A stretch of DNA of 64,000 nt from Astropecten irregularis (GCA_963971285.1 OZ020255.1:1364001-1428000); one strand, 5' to 3'. Positions 47,701 to 59,023 are shown, counted from the stretch's first letter. A program made the numbers and translations. Notes: a model not told the origin generated them from the letters alone.

Positions 47701-50700
47701 CAAGTCGCTTGAATTATGACAAAAGAACTTAAAACTAAGTTTTCTCTTGAATAATTTATATAATGAAAAGTGCATAATTATTAGTCAAACTTTTATCAAT
47801 AACCTATTTTGAATTATTAAAAACCAAATTAAAAAACAAGCAACAACAAAATTGTTAATTCAATCACTCACATGAATGCATTGTGGCCATCCAGTGATGG
47901 ATACTTCAAGCTACCCTTTACCTCCTATACCTCTAACCTATAATCCTAATCCTCTTGCTTGACAATTAGTCTAAAGGTTAACACCTAATCTTGACCCTAA
48001 TCCTTATCCCTTTTATAATCCGAGTTCTAACCTAACAACTTAAATATATTTAACTCAATCCCCCTTATCGTAACACACACACTAGCTGACCAAAACTCGA
48101 TCATTGTTCCCCATCCCTTGAAGTCATCATTATACCATCCTCTCATGAATTGTCTGATTTGGGAAATAGTTGGCCAGCGATCCTGTCTCCAGACCCAACT
48201 GACGGGAGCTACATGGGCACCAGTGAGGACACAGGGACACCTTCCGAGTACCACGTGGAGTTCCTAGGCCAGCAGCGCTCCCACCACTGGGTACTGAGCG
48301 GGAATATTGATGTCTATGGTAACTCTTCATCAGCCCCTCCAAACAAGGTACAGGCTTCACTCTAGCCTCTTTAGGATGTGATGAAGACAGTCATCCGATT
48401 AGTATGTCCGTAGCTGGGTAGTTTAATAGAGTCCACTGTCAGAATCTAGAAGCAGCACTCCCACTACTGTGTACAGAGCGGGAACATTGATGTCTATGGT
48501 AACTCATCAGCCCCTTTGCACAAGGTACATGCTTCATTCCTCCATCTTTAGGATGTGATGACAACATCAGTACTGTCCGCAGCTGGGTAGTTAGAGTCCA
48601 CTGTCAGAACCTGAATGATTCTCTTTGATATTGCAGATGCCCAAACAGGGCAAGAAGAAGCCCCTCTGTGCTCAATCCAAACCAAAGGAGGGCGGGCGTT
48701 TAACCAAGAAACTCCAGGCCTCCATCGACGAGGCCGAAACCCTCAAGACACTGAGCTGCGAGGAACGGCTGACAAAGTGCATCTTCAAGTACAAAGGAGC
48801 AGAAGATGAAGAAGAGAAGAGCTTGCAGCCAAACAAAACAGGTATTTAATCTAGGTCTTGGTCTAAGGCTTCATCCTCAAGCACACTTGCTCCTACTCTA
48901 TCCATCTCCAGACCATCAAGAAACTTACCTTTTTCCTCCCCCAAAAAGAAAAGAACCCAACCAGTTATGCTGAAACAATTGAGTGGAGCATTTCAGAGGG
49001 AATTATCTCCAGTCCTGGCAATTTGGTCAAATTTCCTTCCCTCACTATAAGAACATCAACTGATCAAAGAGGAAAGACAGAACACTTTGCTTTTAGATCA
49101 TACAGTGACTGAGGAAAAGGCAGTTGCCTCTGGGTCATCAGCTGACGTTAACACCGGAAACCAAACAGGAAAGAAGAAGAGAGGAAGACCGATGAAGTGC
49201 CAGAGAGATTGCAGTGCATGTGATGCCGATAGCCGGGCACAGACTCCCAAGAAATCTAAGGTAAGAGCAAGCCATTGCTTAGATTCAGTATTAGCAGTGC
49301 TGTGGCCTAGTGATCTGGCATTTTGAACAGTCTTGTGGTCAATCTACAGATTGTGGGTTCGAATCCAGCCATGGGTTAATGGTGCTTGCGTCCTTGGGCA
49401 AGACACTTTGTCACATATTGCTTCTCTTCACCCAGGTATAAATGGGTACCTGAGAGGGTAGTGATGGCTCTGTGGTTTGATAAGCCTCTATATATGCGCT
49501 GAATACGGCAGCTGGGGCTGAATACTCCCCAGCTGCCCAGGGAGTTGAGATGGTTTCAGGAAAGTAAATTACATGTAAGGCCCGATGACCAGAAATAATC
49601 ATTCATTTGCACCATGAGCGTCATGCTTGGCGGATACTGGCACATTATAAGTGTTCATTATTATTATTATTAGCCTGTACCACTCCCAGAAGAATCAGTT
49701 CCCAGTCACGTTGTCTCATGACAAGGCATCCCAAATTGAATTGAAACTCAGGTTTTAGGGTGTCATTGTTGCCCATTCCATGGTTAACTTCAAAAAGTAT
49801 TAATGCCAATTTCGAGGTGATAAAGGAAAACTTAGGCACTCCAAAGTGTTTGATATGCCACCAAAAAGCTCTATTCTAGCTCATTGCTAAGGTCACGAAG
49901 CTGATCATATCCAAATGTTGGACCTGTGTGACTTTCTCACTATTCTTTTGTGTTTGCCACACACAAGAAACTGTATACATGTACACCAATTTGAAGCTGC
50001 AACTTACCATCCGCCATTACTGCGGTGTCCTTGCCCGCCTTTTGTCCGACAACAAAAGAATTTACGCTCGCTGCACTCTGTACTGCAGGGTGTAAGTCCC
50101 CCGATTAGCAAGGGAGCGTAAATTCTTTTGTTGCCGGACAAAAGGCAGGCGGGGACACCGCAGTAATCCTACCTCCATGGTCTTGCCGTCGGATCGGCCT
50201 ATAGAGTTAGCCTGTTAGAAACAAGTAAGTTTATTGATGAGAGCTTGTTGAACTTGTTCTTTGATTGATATTGTACGTCTACGACTCTTCAACTGCAGAA
50301 AGTGGTGTCATTCAGAAGCCAGCCTGATGTCCGGCTTCTTCCCCACGATGACCTTTCTAATACCTCCTCTGAGTCCAGCGGAGAGTCCCTAGCCATCAAG
50401 GAAGCCCAGATGTTTATCAGGACCAAAGAGGAACGACTCCAGGCTGATATCCAGGTATGTGTGCGCTCATCAATGACCTCATGGGAGGGCAAAAAGCATT
50501 TGCCCAGGACTCGAACCTAAGACCTGAGGAATACTATACCAGTGCATAACCATCCGACTTTGATATAGTTCTCCCTCCGTATTGTAAAAGTCTACTGATG
50601 CTGCATGGACACTGTAGAAATCTTGTCACAGCTTGAAGGAAAAACCTAATGTTACTTTTGCCATTATGTGGATTAGTTTGCGGAAACACCATAAGAATCG

Positions 50701-53700
50701 TTCGTACTTTCGCACTTCTATTTCGTTTGCACTTCTCGTAAGGTCTCAATGTTTAGTCCTCATCAGGAGACATCTAGAGTTCTAGACTTTTGTCATTGTT
50801 TCCAATAAAATGCAGTTGCTGAGAAGGGCCGAGGAGAAATTTGACCGGCGTCTAGGAAAGTTCAGCATCCGACACGGGATACCAGTGAAAAAAGGCGGTC
50901 CCCAGTGGCAGGGTCGTCAGGTCAGCAAGTACCAGGTGTACATGGCGGTACAGGAACGAGGTGGCTACAATATGGTAGGTAAATTGGCAATTGTCATGCA
51001 AACAATTCCTCCATGGTCTCGCCCTATCTTACATCCAGGACATCTTGCAATACCGCAATCTGAGACCTGGTCTGAGGTCATCGTCATCTTCGCATATTCT
51101 GTCTGTTCCCAAGACTCGTCTGGCAACCTATGGCGACAGGGCTTTCTCAAGCTTTGCACCGCGTCTCTGGAATTCTTTGCCAGACGAGTTGAGGGACGAA
51201 AATGACCTCTCACACTTCAAACTCTAAAGACACATCTTTTCTATCTTGCTTTCCATCTTTAACCTTCCCAGACCTGCGCCTTTGAATGGTATTATCCAAA
51301 TACTGTACGATTATAAATGATCTAATAATTATTATTATTATCGATACAACCTCAATTTATGGTTTGAAAAGGGGGTCTTGAAATTACACATGCATATTAA
51401 GCCAATAAAAATTGGTTGCTGTCGCTGTATTGAGTACCTGTTTTAAATAATGTTGTTGCCTGAAGTTTTGAAGTAGCTTTACTGTGGTGTTTATTACCAT
51501 TAGGTGAGCGCCAATCGAGCCTGGGCCAAGGTTTACCATGAAGTCTGCGGGACAACTCAGGGACCAGGACAATCCCTTGGTTCTTCTGCCAAGGCCTACT
51601 ACACCAGGTAAAATTACTACCGGTATACTAGTACAGACCCTTTGTGAATGGGCCATAGAGTTGGATTTAAATTACTAGAGCGCTAGCTCCGTGTTCTCCC
51701 TGTGTAGACGCTTTGAAGCCATTCTGGGCGCAGTCATTTTGAATTTGTGTGCGTGTCTGTGGAACAAGAAAACTTTGACTGGAATTCCTTTCGAAGAGTG
51801 TACTTGATATGCAACGCGCAAGTATGCGCGAACGGCACCGGTAGCGAGTCTTGATGACGCTTGCAATCATTGGGTGACTGAAGTGCAGTGCATGTGCGAG
51901 CAGAGCGCAAAATTTACAGAAGGTGCGTCGGATTATGGGCATATTGGGCTTCGATAACGCACTTGTGTAGACGAACACAAACGCACATATGCAAATAAAC
52001 GTACAAAAGACGTACAAAATGTTGTGTTTTCCATAGGTTTGTGCGCCCAGCAGGCATCACTCTGTACACGGTGCTAGTGCTCTAATTATTTTAATAGCTC
52101 TATGGGATATAATGAAAGTGTGCAGTGATGAATTGCTAACATTACAAGAGAATTACATCTAGCATTACTGACGCACTTTCACAATAACTATGATAAATTT
52201 GCTTCTTGAAGGAGATGCCTAGGATAAAGAAAAGTTTTGCCTTAAAAGGGATTTTGTGCAATCCGTCGAATAATGTTCAACTTTTGTCTATGTGCAAGCT
52301 ATTTAATTTGAAATGTGAAATTCGAATTTTTGTCTTTTTGTTTGTGTGACAAAATAGAACTTTGTTGCCTTATGAACTGCACGAGCTACGATCATCTGGA
52401 AGTTGCGCCATGAGATCAATGCCATTTGAAGTTAAACACAACAAGCACAAGAAACACAAAAAGCACAGCAGACGGAAGAAATTAGAGAACAATCGACCCA
52501 AAGCCACCTTTACTCTGCCACCAACCTCAATGGGAGCTCATTACCATGAGGTCCCCAATCCACCAATCACAGCCCCTGCTCCAAACTATGGACCAATCAC
52601 AGAGCTTGGGCAGGCCCATCAGCCAATGATTGGCCATGTGCCTGTGAGCTTTCAACCAATGGGAAGAGCAGATGGTTTCCAGCAGCCAATCACAGAGCCT
52701 TATCCAGTGCATCCAGTTTCAAAAGGCCAGGATGTTTCAGAGAGAGCACAGACTGGTTCACAGGGAGATCAGGGTGCTTTACAACCAATACGTAATGCAA
52801 ACATTGCCGGTAAGTATTAAAGTCAGGCTTTAATAACAATAATAATTTGGAAAGCTTATCATCCTTACTGGCAGCTAAGGTGCTGAATTGCAAAGGATGC
52901 GGCTACAACATGATCGAATAGCAGGCTTTCGTGGGCGCCCTTGGCTGCCAGCCACATCAACCCATATGATCAAGGAGCACAGCCTGAGATCGAAAGTGTT
53001 TGATTTTTGTGGAGGGTGGAAAACCGGAGAACCGGGAGAAAAACCCTCGTAGCATATAGGAGAGAACCAACACACAACTGTACTCACATATGTCCAAAGC
53101 CGAGATCGAACCCGGGCCACATTGGTGAGAGGCGCTTGCCACCTAAGCCCCCTTAGGCTGAAGCCATATAAGTGTGAAATAAAAGCAAACAATTTTCATT
53201 CAAATTCAAATTGGCTGTATTAGCTACCGGTAATCTTTATCCGGGCTTCCAAAGTTAACTCCCGGTTTCCGGGGTTTGTAGGAATGTGACAATCACTGAC
53301 AGAGATACAAAAAGTAATTCATTCGTTTTCTTAATAATGATAATAACACATTTTGATGAAATTTTCACAGGTTTTTAGTTTGATGAGTATATTTGAAAAC
53401 TAGATGATTGGAATGAAAACAAAAACAGTAAATGATCAATGATGTGGTATTCCTTAAAAAATTCAATATGGTATCATACCTCTGACAGGCTCAGACTCGG
53501 ATGTGGATTTTCCGCAAGAGGAATCCACACAGGCTCTACAGGAGCTAGAAGCCATGGAAGAGATGCTTAGAAGCAGTATCAACCAGGATGAAGGTGCTCC
53601 ATCAACTGGCCCTCTCAAAGATGCCTTCATTGGACTAGACAGGGCTACACATGTTGGTAAGGGGCTCAGGGTTAACAAGACGGCTAGCTGTGGGATAGGA

Positions 53701-55496
53701 GGAGAAATTATAAAGATTTATCAATTGAAAGGTCTCCTGACATGCCTGATGATGACTAGAGCAGGGTAGTCGAAATGTTGAGACCTAGAGGCAGCGTACA
53801 GGATTTGCAAGGCCCCCCCCAAAAAAAAAAAAATTCAGTTTGAAAATTGACTCAACAGTTCGTTGACAGTGCAAACAGTCACCATGGGAAATCTTTTTTT
53901 TGGTTCATCAGATGCTGGGCTTTTCAAGCAAATCAAGATTTAGTGTCTTTTAAAAAGATCGTTCGTCCGAACGATTTAGTAGCATTTCAAAAGCGTGGTG
54001 TATTCGGAGGGGGCAAGATTATTTCGGCCGCATTTCTGCTATCCAGATGAACAAAGCGTAGAAACGTGCATGAAACAACGTCTGTAAGGAAGTTTAAGAC
54101 CTTCACTTCTGTTTAAGTACCAAATTCAGTCAAAACGCACATCATTGCAAATCCTATATGCTCTCTTAACAAGAAGTAAGATGAAATAATAAGTGCAAAA
54201 GTATGAACCTATTCTTACATGGTGTTTCTGCAAACCGATCCACATACCAATTGTCACCATGCAAAGCCTCAAATCTTTCTTTGATCGAAAAGTAATAATG
54301 GTGATTCCGACGTTGGTCCTATGAATTCAAAGATGACTACCAACACTCACAGTGACCAAGGCTTCTCTTACAGAAATTTAAGATCCTGTTGAAGGATCAA
54401 AAGTACGAACCTAATATTACATGGTGTTAATACCACAAACCTATATATCCACATACCAAAGAAGTCCCAATTCTGCATGACCACCAATTCAAAGTCTTTG
54501 TGTGTGTTTTTTTTTATCCAGAGGCAATGACAGATGCTCAGGATCTCTTATCATCAAAGACTAAGCCAGTTCTTCTAGAGTTTTACTCCTTGCAGTACGA
54601 CAATACAGGCTGTACACCACCACCATCAGTTGCGGTAAATTTCAATTTATTTTATTTCCACATGAAAGTTTTAAATGAAGCTGCCTAGGGCCAATTCCAC
54701 AGAGCTGCTTAATTAAGCAGAATAATTTGCTTAAGCATGAAAAGTCCTCCTTGATCAAGCTTTTGACTTGTATTCGGCCATAGTTTGCTGAGCATAACAT
54801 TCACAAGGAGTTTTGGCTGGCATACTGATTTTACCTACCAAGGTTTTTGGTGTTTAAAGGTACAGTACAGGATTGGTAATATACCCAAACAGGAATGTTC
54901 ACAGATTTACGTATAACTTTCACCATATGAAAGATGGTGCTGGTAGAACCATACCGTTAAAATATTTTCTTCTGAAATATGTGAAATGCTGTACTGATCC
55001 ACAAATTAGTAAAACAAAAACTGAAAACAGTTTTGATCTCTGGGTATTATACAAACCGTTCTTTATGTTTTATAAGAAAAAATAGAGTCTGTTTTTCGCA
55101 GTTTTCTTGCGACTCATCAGATGTCCGCGGATTGAGCTCACATTTTCACAGGTTTATTATTTCATGTACATGTTTGATCAGACAAAGTATGAGTGCTGTT
55201 CTATGACCTTTACCAATCATGTATTATACCTTTAATTAATGCAGGAGAGAGTGCGTGATGATTCTCATCGAGTTCCAGACATCACTTACCCCACCAGCCT
55301 TACTCCAGTAAATGCCTCATCATCATCAGTACCAGCCCATCTCCCTGTGAGGCCATGGGATAGCGTCGGCCAAGATGAGGGCCTTGCTGAAGTCCCACCT
55401 GATGCCTACAGTAAGATCCTACTAGACATGGATGCTATGGGAGATGAGATCGATCGTCTGACCGGTGAGCTTCATCTGGACTTGCTGGAGATGTAA
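43999..55496 (+). CDS. ZCWPW-like histone reader with CW, PWWP, AT-hook and ARID domains, 13 exons
   Basis: Exons: 43999-44028, 45786-45919, 47382-47507, 48170-48347, 48637-48841, 49097-49260, 50299-50454, 50816-50974, 51504-51607, 52358-52809, 53489-53656, 54522-54634, 55245-55496. They total 2241 nt (746 aa), phase-consistent throughout. CW zinc finger at residues 15-60: WVQCENEACLKWRR, then WFC and YNKCQVPEE, with ligands C19, C24, C45, C56 and cage tryptophans W16 and W27. PWWP at about 85-150: GSLVWAKMAGYVSWPAIL and YHVEFLG; the signature reads VSWP. AT-hook KKKRGRP at 250-256. ARID at about 333-426: KFSIRHGIPVKKGG, YQVYMAVQERGGYNM, AWAKVYHEV, YYTRNLLPYE. A basic KHKKHKKHSRRKK follows. 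In mammals ZCWPW1 reads H3K4me3 and H3K36me3 at meiotic recombination sites, but I know of no ARID there. Exon 1 is short, its ATG context is weak, and it is the least certain part; further N-terminal exons may exist. Confidence 0.88.
44752..44900. mobile_element. MITE with GGGGCTGATTTCATAAAGC ends
   Basis: GGGGCTGATTTCATAAAGCT at the left pairs with GGTTTTATGAAATCGGCCC at the right. Interior built on GACGCGTC words. A half copy begins at about 17785. Confidence 0.75.
45988..46642. mobile_element. Two MITE family A copies abutting head to tail
   Basis: The first copy (45988-46352) ends in 'ctagctttaa', and the second (starting at about 46348) begins TTTAAAGGTAGTGTCATACT using the same TTAA. 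The second is divergent inside and ends 'tttaccaaagtatcag'. In intron 2 of the ZCWPW-like gene. Confidence 0.75.
46738..46884. mobile_element. Short palindromic MITE, AATGGGAGACTTTTGG ends
   Basis: AATGGGAGACTTTTGGACAG ... CCAAAAGTCTCCCATT, with GTCAACAGCGCACGCGCA mirrored inside. The same blocks bracket the THAP relic at 13990-14690 in a different order. Confidence 0.8.
48271..48610. repeat. Tandem duplication of the 3' part of the PWWP exon and its intron
   Basis: About 180 bp starting AGCAGCGCTCCCACCACTGG (inside exon 4) is repeated from 48451 (AGCAGCACTCCCACTACTGT). Both copies contain GGGAA.ATTGATGTCTATGG, a donor GTACA and the same intronic tail ('agctgggtag', 'agtccactgtcagaa'). The second copy has its own open frame from 48450 to 48524 behind an AG, phase 0 at both ends. 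Confidence 0.85.
49290..49680 (+). mobile_element. tRNA-derived SINE with conserved central domain and (ATT)n tail
   Basis: tRNA-like head with B box GGGTTCGAATCCAGCC. Central block CCTTGGGCAAGACACTTTGT and 'acccaggtataaatgggtac' is a type of core shared by SINEs of many marine animals. Ends in 'ttcattattattattattag'. In intron 6 of the ZCWPW-like gene. Confidence 0.8.
50005..50175. mobile_element. Palindromic MITE, GCCATTACTGCGGTGTCC arms
   Basis: CATTACTGCGGTGTCCTTGC and TTTGTCCGACAACAAAAGAA are mirrored by TTCTTTTGTTGCCGGACAAA and GGGGACACCGCAGTAATCCT. A half copy lies at 9370-9440. Confidence 0.75.
50985..51345 (+). mobile_element. 5'-truncated LINE, C-terminal end of the reverse-transcriptase ORF
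   Basis: The plus-strand frame reads YIQDILQYRNLRPGLRSSSS, then GDRAFSSFAPRLWNSLPDEL and a premature stop after FKL, where family members usually continue with an LKTHLF-like tail. This GDRAFS..AP.LWN.LP block is the usual end of non-LTR retrotransposon polyproteins of the CR1/L2 type. It is followed by an ATT-rich tail (about 51320-51345). Inserted in intron 8 of the ZCWPW-like gene, between the two exons of the ARID domain, in the same orientation. Confidence 0.85.
51653..52104. mobile_element. MITE with CATAGAG(C/T)T ends
   Basis: CATAGAGTTGGATTTAAATT at the left and AATTATTTTAATAGCTCTAT at the right. Arms share AGCGCTAGCTCCGTGTTCTC against 'tgtacacggtgctagtgct'. A close copy of about 415 bp is at 57354-57770. 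Confidence 0.75.
52832..53160 (-). mobile_element. ATT-tailed tRNA-derived SINE, family E
   Basis: Minus-strand copy: the tail is at 52832-52845 ('aataacaataataattt' on plus), the B box reads from 'gatcgaacccgggcc', and the head is at about 53140. In intron 10 of the ZCWPW-like gene. Confidence 0.75.
53795..54170. repeat. Interspersed repeat with ATCGTTCGTCCGAACGAT
   Basis: Longest copy of the repeat described at 2535, including the block through 'aagtttaagaccttcacttc'. In intron 11 of the ZCWPW-like gene. Confidence 0.6.
54854..55235. mobile_element. Divergent MITE family A, ending 9 bp before the last ZCWPW-like exon
   Basis: TTTAAAGGTACAGTACAGG at the left and 'catgtattatacctttaa' at the right. 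Related divergent copies: 58647-59023 and 59093-59470. The acceptor CAG of exon 13 (exon starts 55245) follows immediately. Confidence 0.7.
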
Positions 55497-55593
55497 CTTC
55501 AACAATTCCCCGGCATGGATGCAAGAAAACACAGGTATAAAGATCACCGTAAGCATGTGTATATGGATCCTGAGCACTGTTATGTTAATCCAT

Positions 55594-55972
55594 AGAGTTA
55601 AATAAAAAACTAGAGTGTGCACTCTGCGCATGATACCTGCACCATGGTCAGCGGCATTGCCTAAGAAAACCAAACAAGGGCAAATGCGCGCGTGCCATTT
55701 TAAATTGTGCGTACATATTCTTACCCCGGTTCGTGCACACAGCACTGATGTGTATAAAATACAAGTTCCACACATTGCGCCACCCATCGCATCACGCACA
55801 GTGCGCGCAGTTAATTAATCGAGTAACATCCGGGTACGATATTTTGACTCTACCATGTCTACTGCGACTGCGAAGTTACACCAGGAAAGATGGCAGCTGC
55901 GCGTCCACACCAGAGTGCAGACAACGCGCACGTTGAATACGAAATGCACACCCTAGTTTTTTATTTAACTCT
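55594..55972. mobile_element. MITE with AGAGTTAAATAAAAAACTAG ends
   Basis: AGAGTTAAATAAAAAACTAG at the left is matched by CTAGTTTTTTATTTAACTCT at the right, continuing inward with GTGTGCA / TGCACAC. The left end contains AATAAA at 55601-55606, 105 bp after the ZCWPW-like stop codon. Confidence 0.8.
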
Positions 55973-56950
55973 TGGCCTATGTGTTAGTCAGACTTATATG
56001 ACTGGGGCCCATTGGCTGTGGGAACTGACACATATGAAATTTGGCAATTCTGGACTTACGAGATCCTTTTTCATGGATTAGAGAGGAAAAGTTAGTTGTG
56101 TTACACAAGCACATTAAGTAAACCCAAGGATTTCTTGCCCACTCATCTAGTGCAGATGTTTGGTGCAATTAAACATGGAGAATGAAAATCTTAACTGAAG
56201 AATTCCACTACAGGTAGTGCCTTGAAATAGGACTCCGCGCCCGAGCTATTTTATTTATAGAATACGCCCTTTATATTGCAGGCTATAGTTACCCAGATGT
56301 TCGGACAAATTGCACAACGTTTACGTGTAAGTTAATAAAGCAACGTGCGCCTTCTTTGTCCGAACATCTGAATGTGACGTCACGAGCGCGGAGCACTATT
56401 GGAAGAAAACTGAGTGGAAGGTATAATACTAGATGCTAAAAGGATCTTAGGATCTTTGAGCCACCATCAACTAGAATCAAGACATTCCATCAACAAGTCA
56501 TCTCAAGCATACCTCCAGTCCTCAAACAATTTTGTACTCACCGTGCTATTTCCATTTCAAAGAACTGCTTACTCTATTACTAGTCATGCAAATCCAGGCT
56601 TCCCTTCTTTCTACACATTACCTGTATAATTACTACACCTGTTTGAGACAAAACAATGTCAAGCTATGTGGTGAATCTACAATGTTGCCCAACTAATATT
56701 TCTGTCTAACTATGCTTTCACAGCTAAGTAAATTTGTTAAACAACAAAACTGTTGACCAATAAAAACAGCTTCAGGAGCCCAGGGATTGGTATTGGACAT
56801 ACATGAGTAATTATCCATCATGAAACTCTGTATTGTCAATATTATTAGTTTTAATCAACAAATTAATATATAAAATCTAATTTATAATTATACCATATAG
56901 GAAATAATATAATTCAGTGTAAATTATGTATAATTCTACAAAAATGTTAG

Positions 56951-57096
56951 GTGGTGTCCCAATTCTCTGGCTGCGACTGCAAATAACACACAAGTCTATG
57001 GAAATGACTGCAGTCACTGGCTATGTGGCTGCCATATAGGCGAGTGATGTGTAATTTAATTTGCAGCCGCAGCCAGTGAATTGGGACACAGCCTTT
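56951..57096. mobile_element. Palindromic MITE, GTGTCCCAATTC ends
   Basis: GTGTCCCAATTCTCTGGCTG at the left and CAGCCAGTGAATTGGGACAC at the right, with TGCGACTGCAAAT mirrored inside. Confidence 0.75.
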
Positions 57097-57353
57097 ATAC
57101 TTAGACAATGTTAAGACTTGTAGCCATACATGGTGCATTGTAGCCATATTTAAACTGTTTGTGCACAGGTTTTGGTTTCGATTATGTTAAAATTGAGAGT
57201 AAAAGTTTGTTTGTCTGTTTGTTTACATTTGTACGCGGTCAGGATTTCTTAGTAACTGATTTGCATTGGTGGAATGTTGCGATTCACAATATGTGTGCCA
57301 CCCTGTAAGGGCACTAGACAATTCGCAATAAAAATGAACAATTGTGTTTTACT

Positions 57354-57770
57354 CATAGAGCTATATTAAAATTACTAGCTCCGCGTTCTCCGTGCGTAGA
57401 TGCTTTGAAGCCGTGCTGATCGCAATCATTTTGAATTTGTGTTCGTCTGTGGAACAAGAAAACTTTGACTGGAATGCCTTTCGAAGAGTGTACACTATAT
57501 GCAAAGCGTAAGTACACGCGAACAGTACCGGTAGTGCGTCTTGATGACGCATGCAATCATTGCGTGACTGTGCAGAATTTACCGAAGGTGCGTCGGATTT
57601 TAGGAGTATTGGGCTTCGAAATCGCACCTGTATAAAACACAAACGCAGATGCAAATAGATGTACACAATTTTGTGTTTTCCATAGGTTTGTGCACAAACA
57701 TGGATGCGCCCAGCAGGCATCACTCTGTATGCGGAGCTAGCGCAAAAGTAAGTTTAATATAGCTCTATGG
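57354..57770. mobile_element. MITE with CATAGAGCTATATTAAAATT ends
   Basis: CATAGAGCTATATTAAAATT at the left and 'gtttaatatagctctatg' at the right. Sister of 51653-52104, sharing 'ggaacaagaaaactttgact'. Confidence 0.8.
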
Positions 57771-58646
57771 TTTTACTACACAAGTTTTGTGTAGAAAATG
57801 TAAATACGGACAAAAAAATGGCATACACACTGTACATATGCAGACATGTAAAATTGCCATAGCCTTGTGTGAGTCCACATTTAGTTTACTCTGATAAATA
57901 TGCAATGCGAAGTTTAGCCAGCTAGCCAATGCCATAGTGACATACCTTTTATCAGTGAATCATGCATATTATTTGTCACAGGTGTTTCTTTCCTCCAAAA
58001 GTTAATTAATACTTATTGGTCATAAGTGAAATAGAAAACTTGGAACAACATCATCAAAATACTGAATGCGTTTTATCCCTACACCTTTATTCTGCCTGGT
58101 AAATTGCCTACATAATATTAGAAAAAAAAATGAATTGCTCATTTCATTGAAAATATTTACACATAATTCATTTTAAAAATGATTTATACAAAATTCTATT
58201 AAATCGCAAATTTTCCAGAAAAAAAGTGAGCAAATAGACAAAATTTGAAAATGTTGATATTTTTCAAAGAAATTGCTGAAAATTATGATCTCAAACTTGT
58301 AATCAAGTCTAGCACTGGACGTAGTAGTCATACATAAGGCTGTTTGTAAAGAGAAAAAGAATGGCACATAGTTCACTCCATTAAAAACAAAGTATTAACA
58401 AACCTGTGAACATTGCTTGCATTGATAAGGATTTTTGTGAAAGCACAAACAGCTTACAATAGAAAAAAAAATTGCAAATAATGACTAATAAACCATACAA
58501 AACATTACCCTAAACCATACAAAAAGTTATGCTCTTCAAAAATACCTGAAAAAAGCCACAAATTAGAGGGTAGGTATTTGCATTGTCTTTTAAAACTGAG
58601 GTTAAAACAATCTGCAAAATTTTTCCTGATGATAAGTAGCACAATC

Positions 58647-59023
58647 TTAAAGGGAGGGTACAGAATTGGTAAGACACAATACACTTCAAGATCACAGATT
58701 CACATAAAACTTACACAGTATAATGGTAATGATAGGAGAAAACATCCCCTGAAATGTTTTTGTCTGAAATGCCATATTCGTTGATAAATAAATGAAACTA
58801 GTTTCCGATTGGAATAAATCGCTTCGAAGCGTTTTATTATGAACACATAACATCGTTGAAATGTGTAAACGGGTTTTCACTATTTTTTCATGACCCAGAT
58901 GGCTGATTGACCTCAAACTTCTACAGGTTTGTCAGTTAAGGTATATGATGGATTACATAATGTGCTTTCACTGTCAGCAACGATTTTGTCGCATAAACCA
59001 GTTCTGTACCATCCCTTTATTAA
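58647..59023. mobile_element. Divergent MITE family A
   Basis: 'ttaaagggagggtacagaat' at the left and 'ttctgtaccatccctttatt' at the right. Internal blocks are recognisable but diverged. Confidence 0.65.

Noticed and set aside
50991-51227. 78-aa ORF as an extra exon of the ZCWPW-like gene
   Set aside because: It carries the GDRAFS..AP.LWN.LP end of a LINE reverse-transcriptase ORF and would separate the two halves of the ARID domain.
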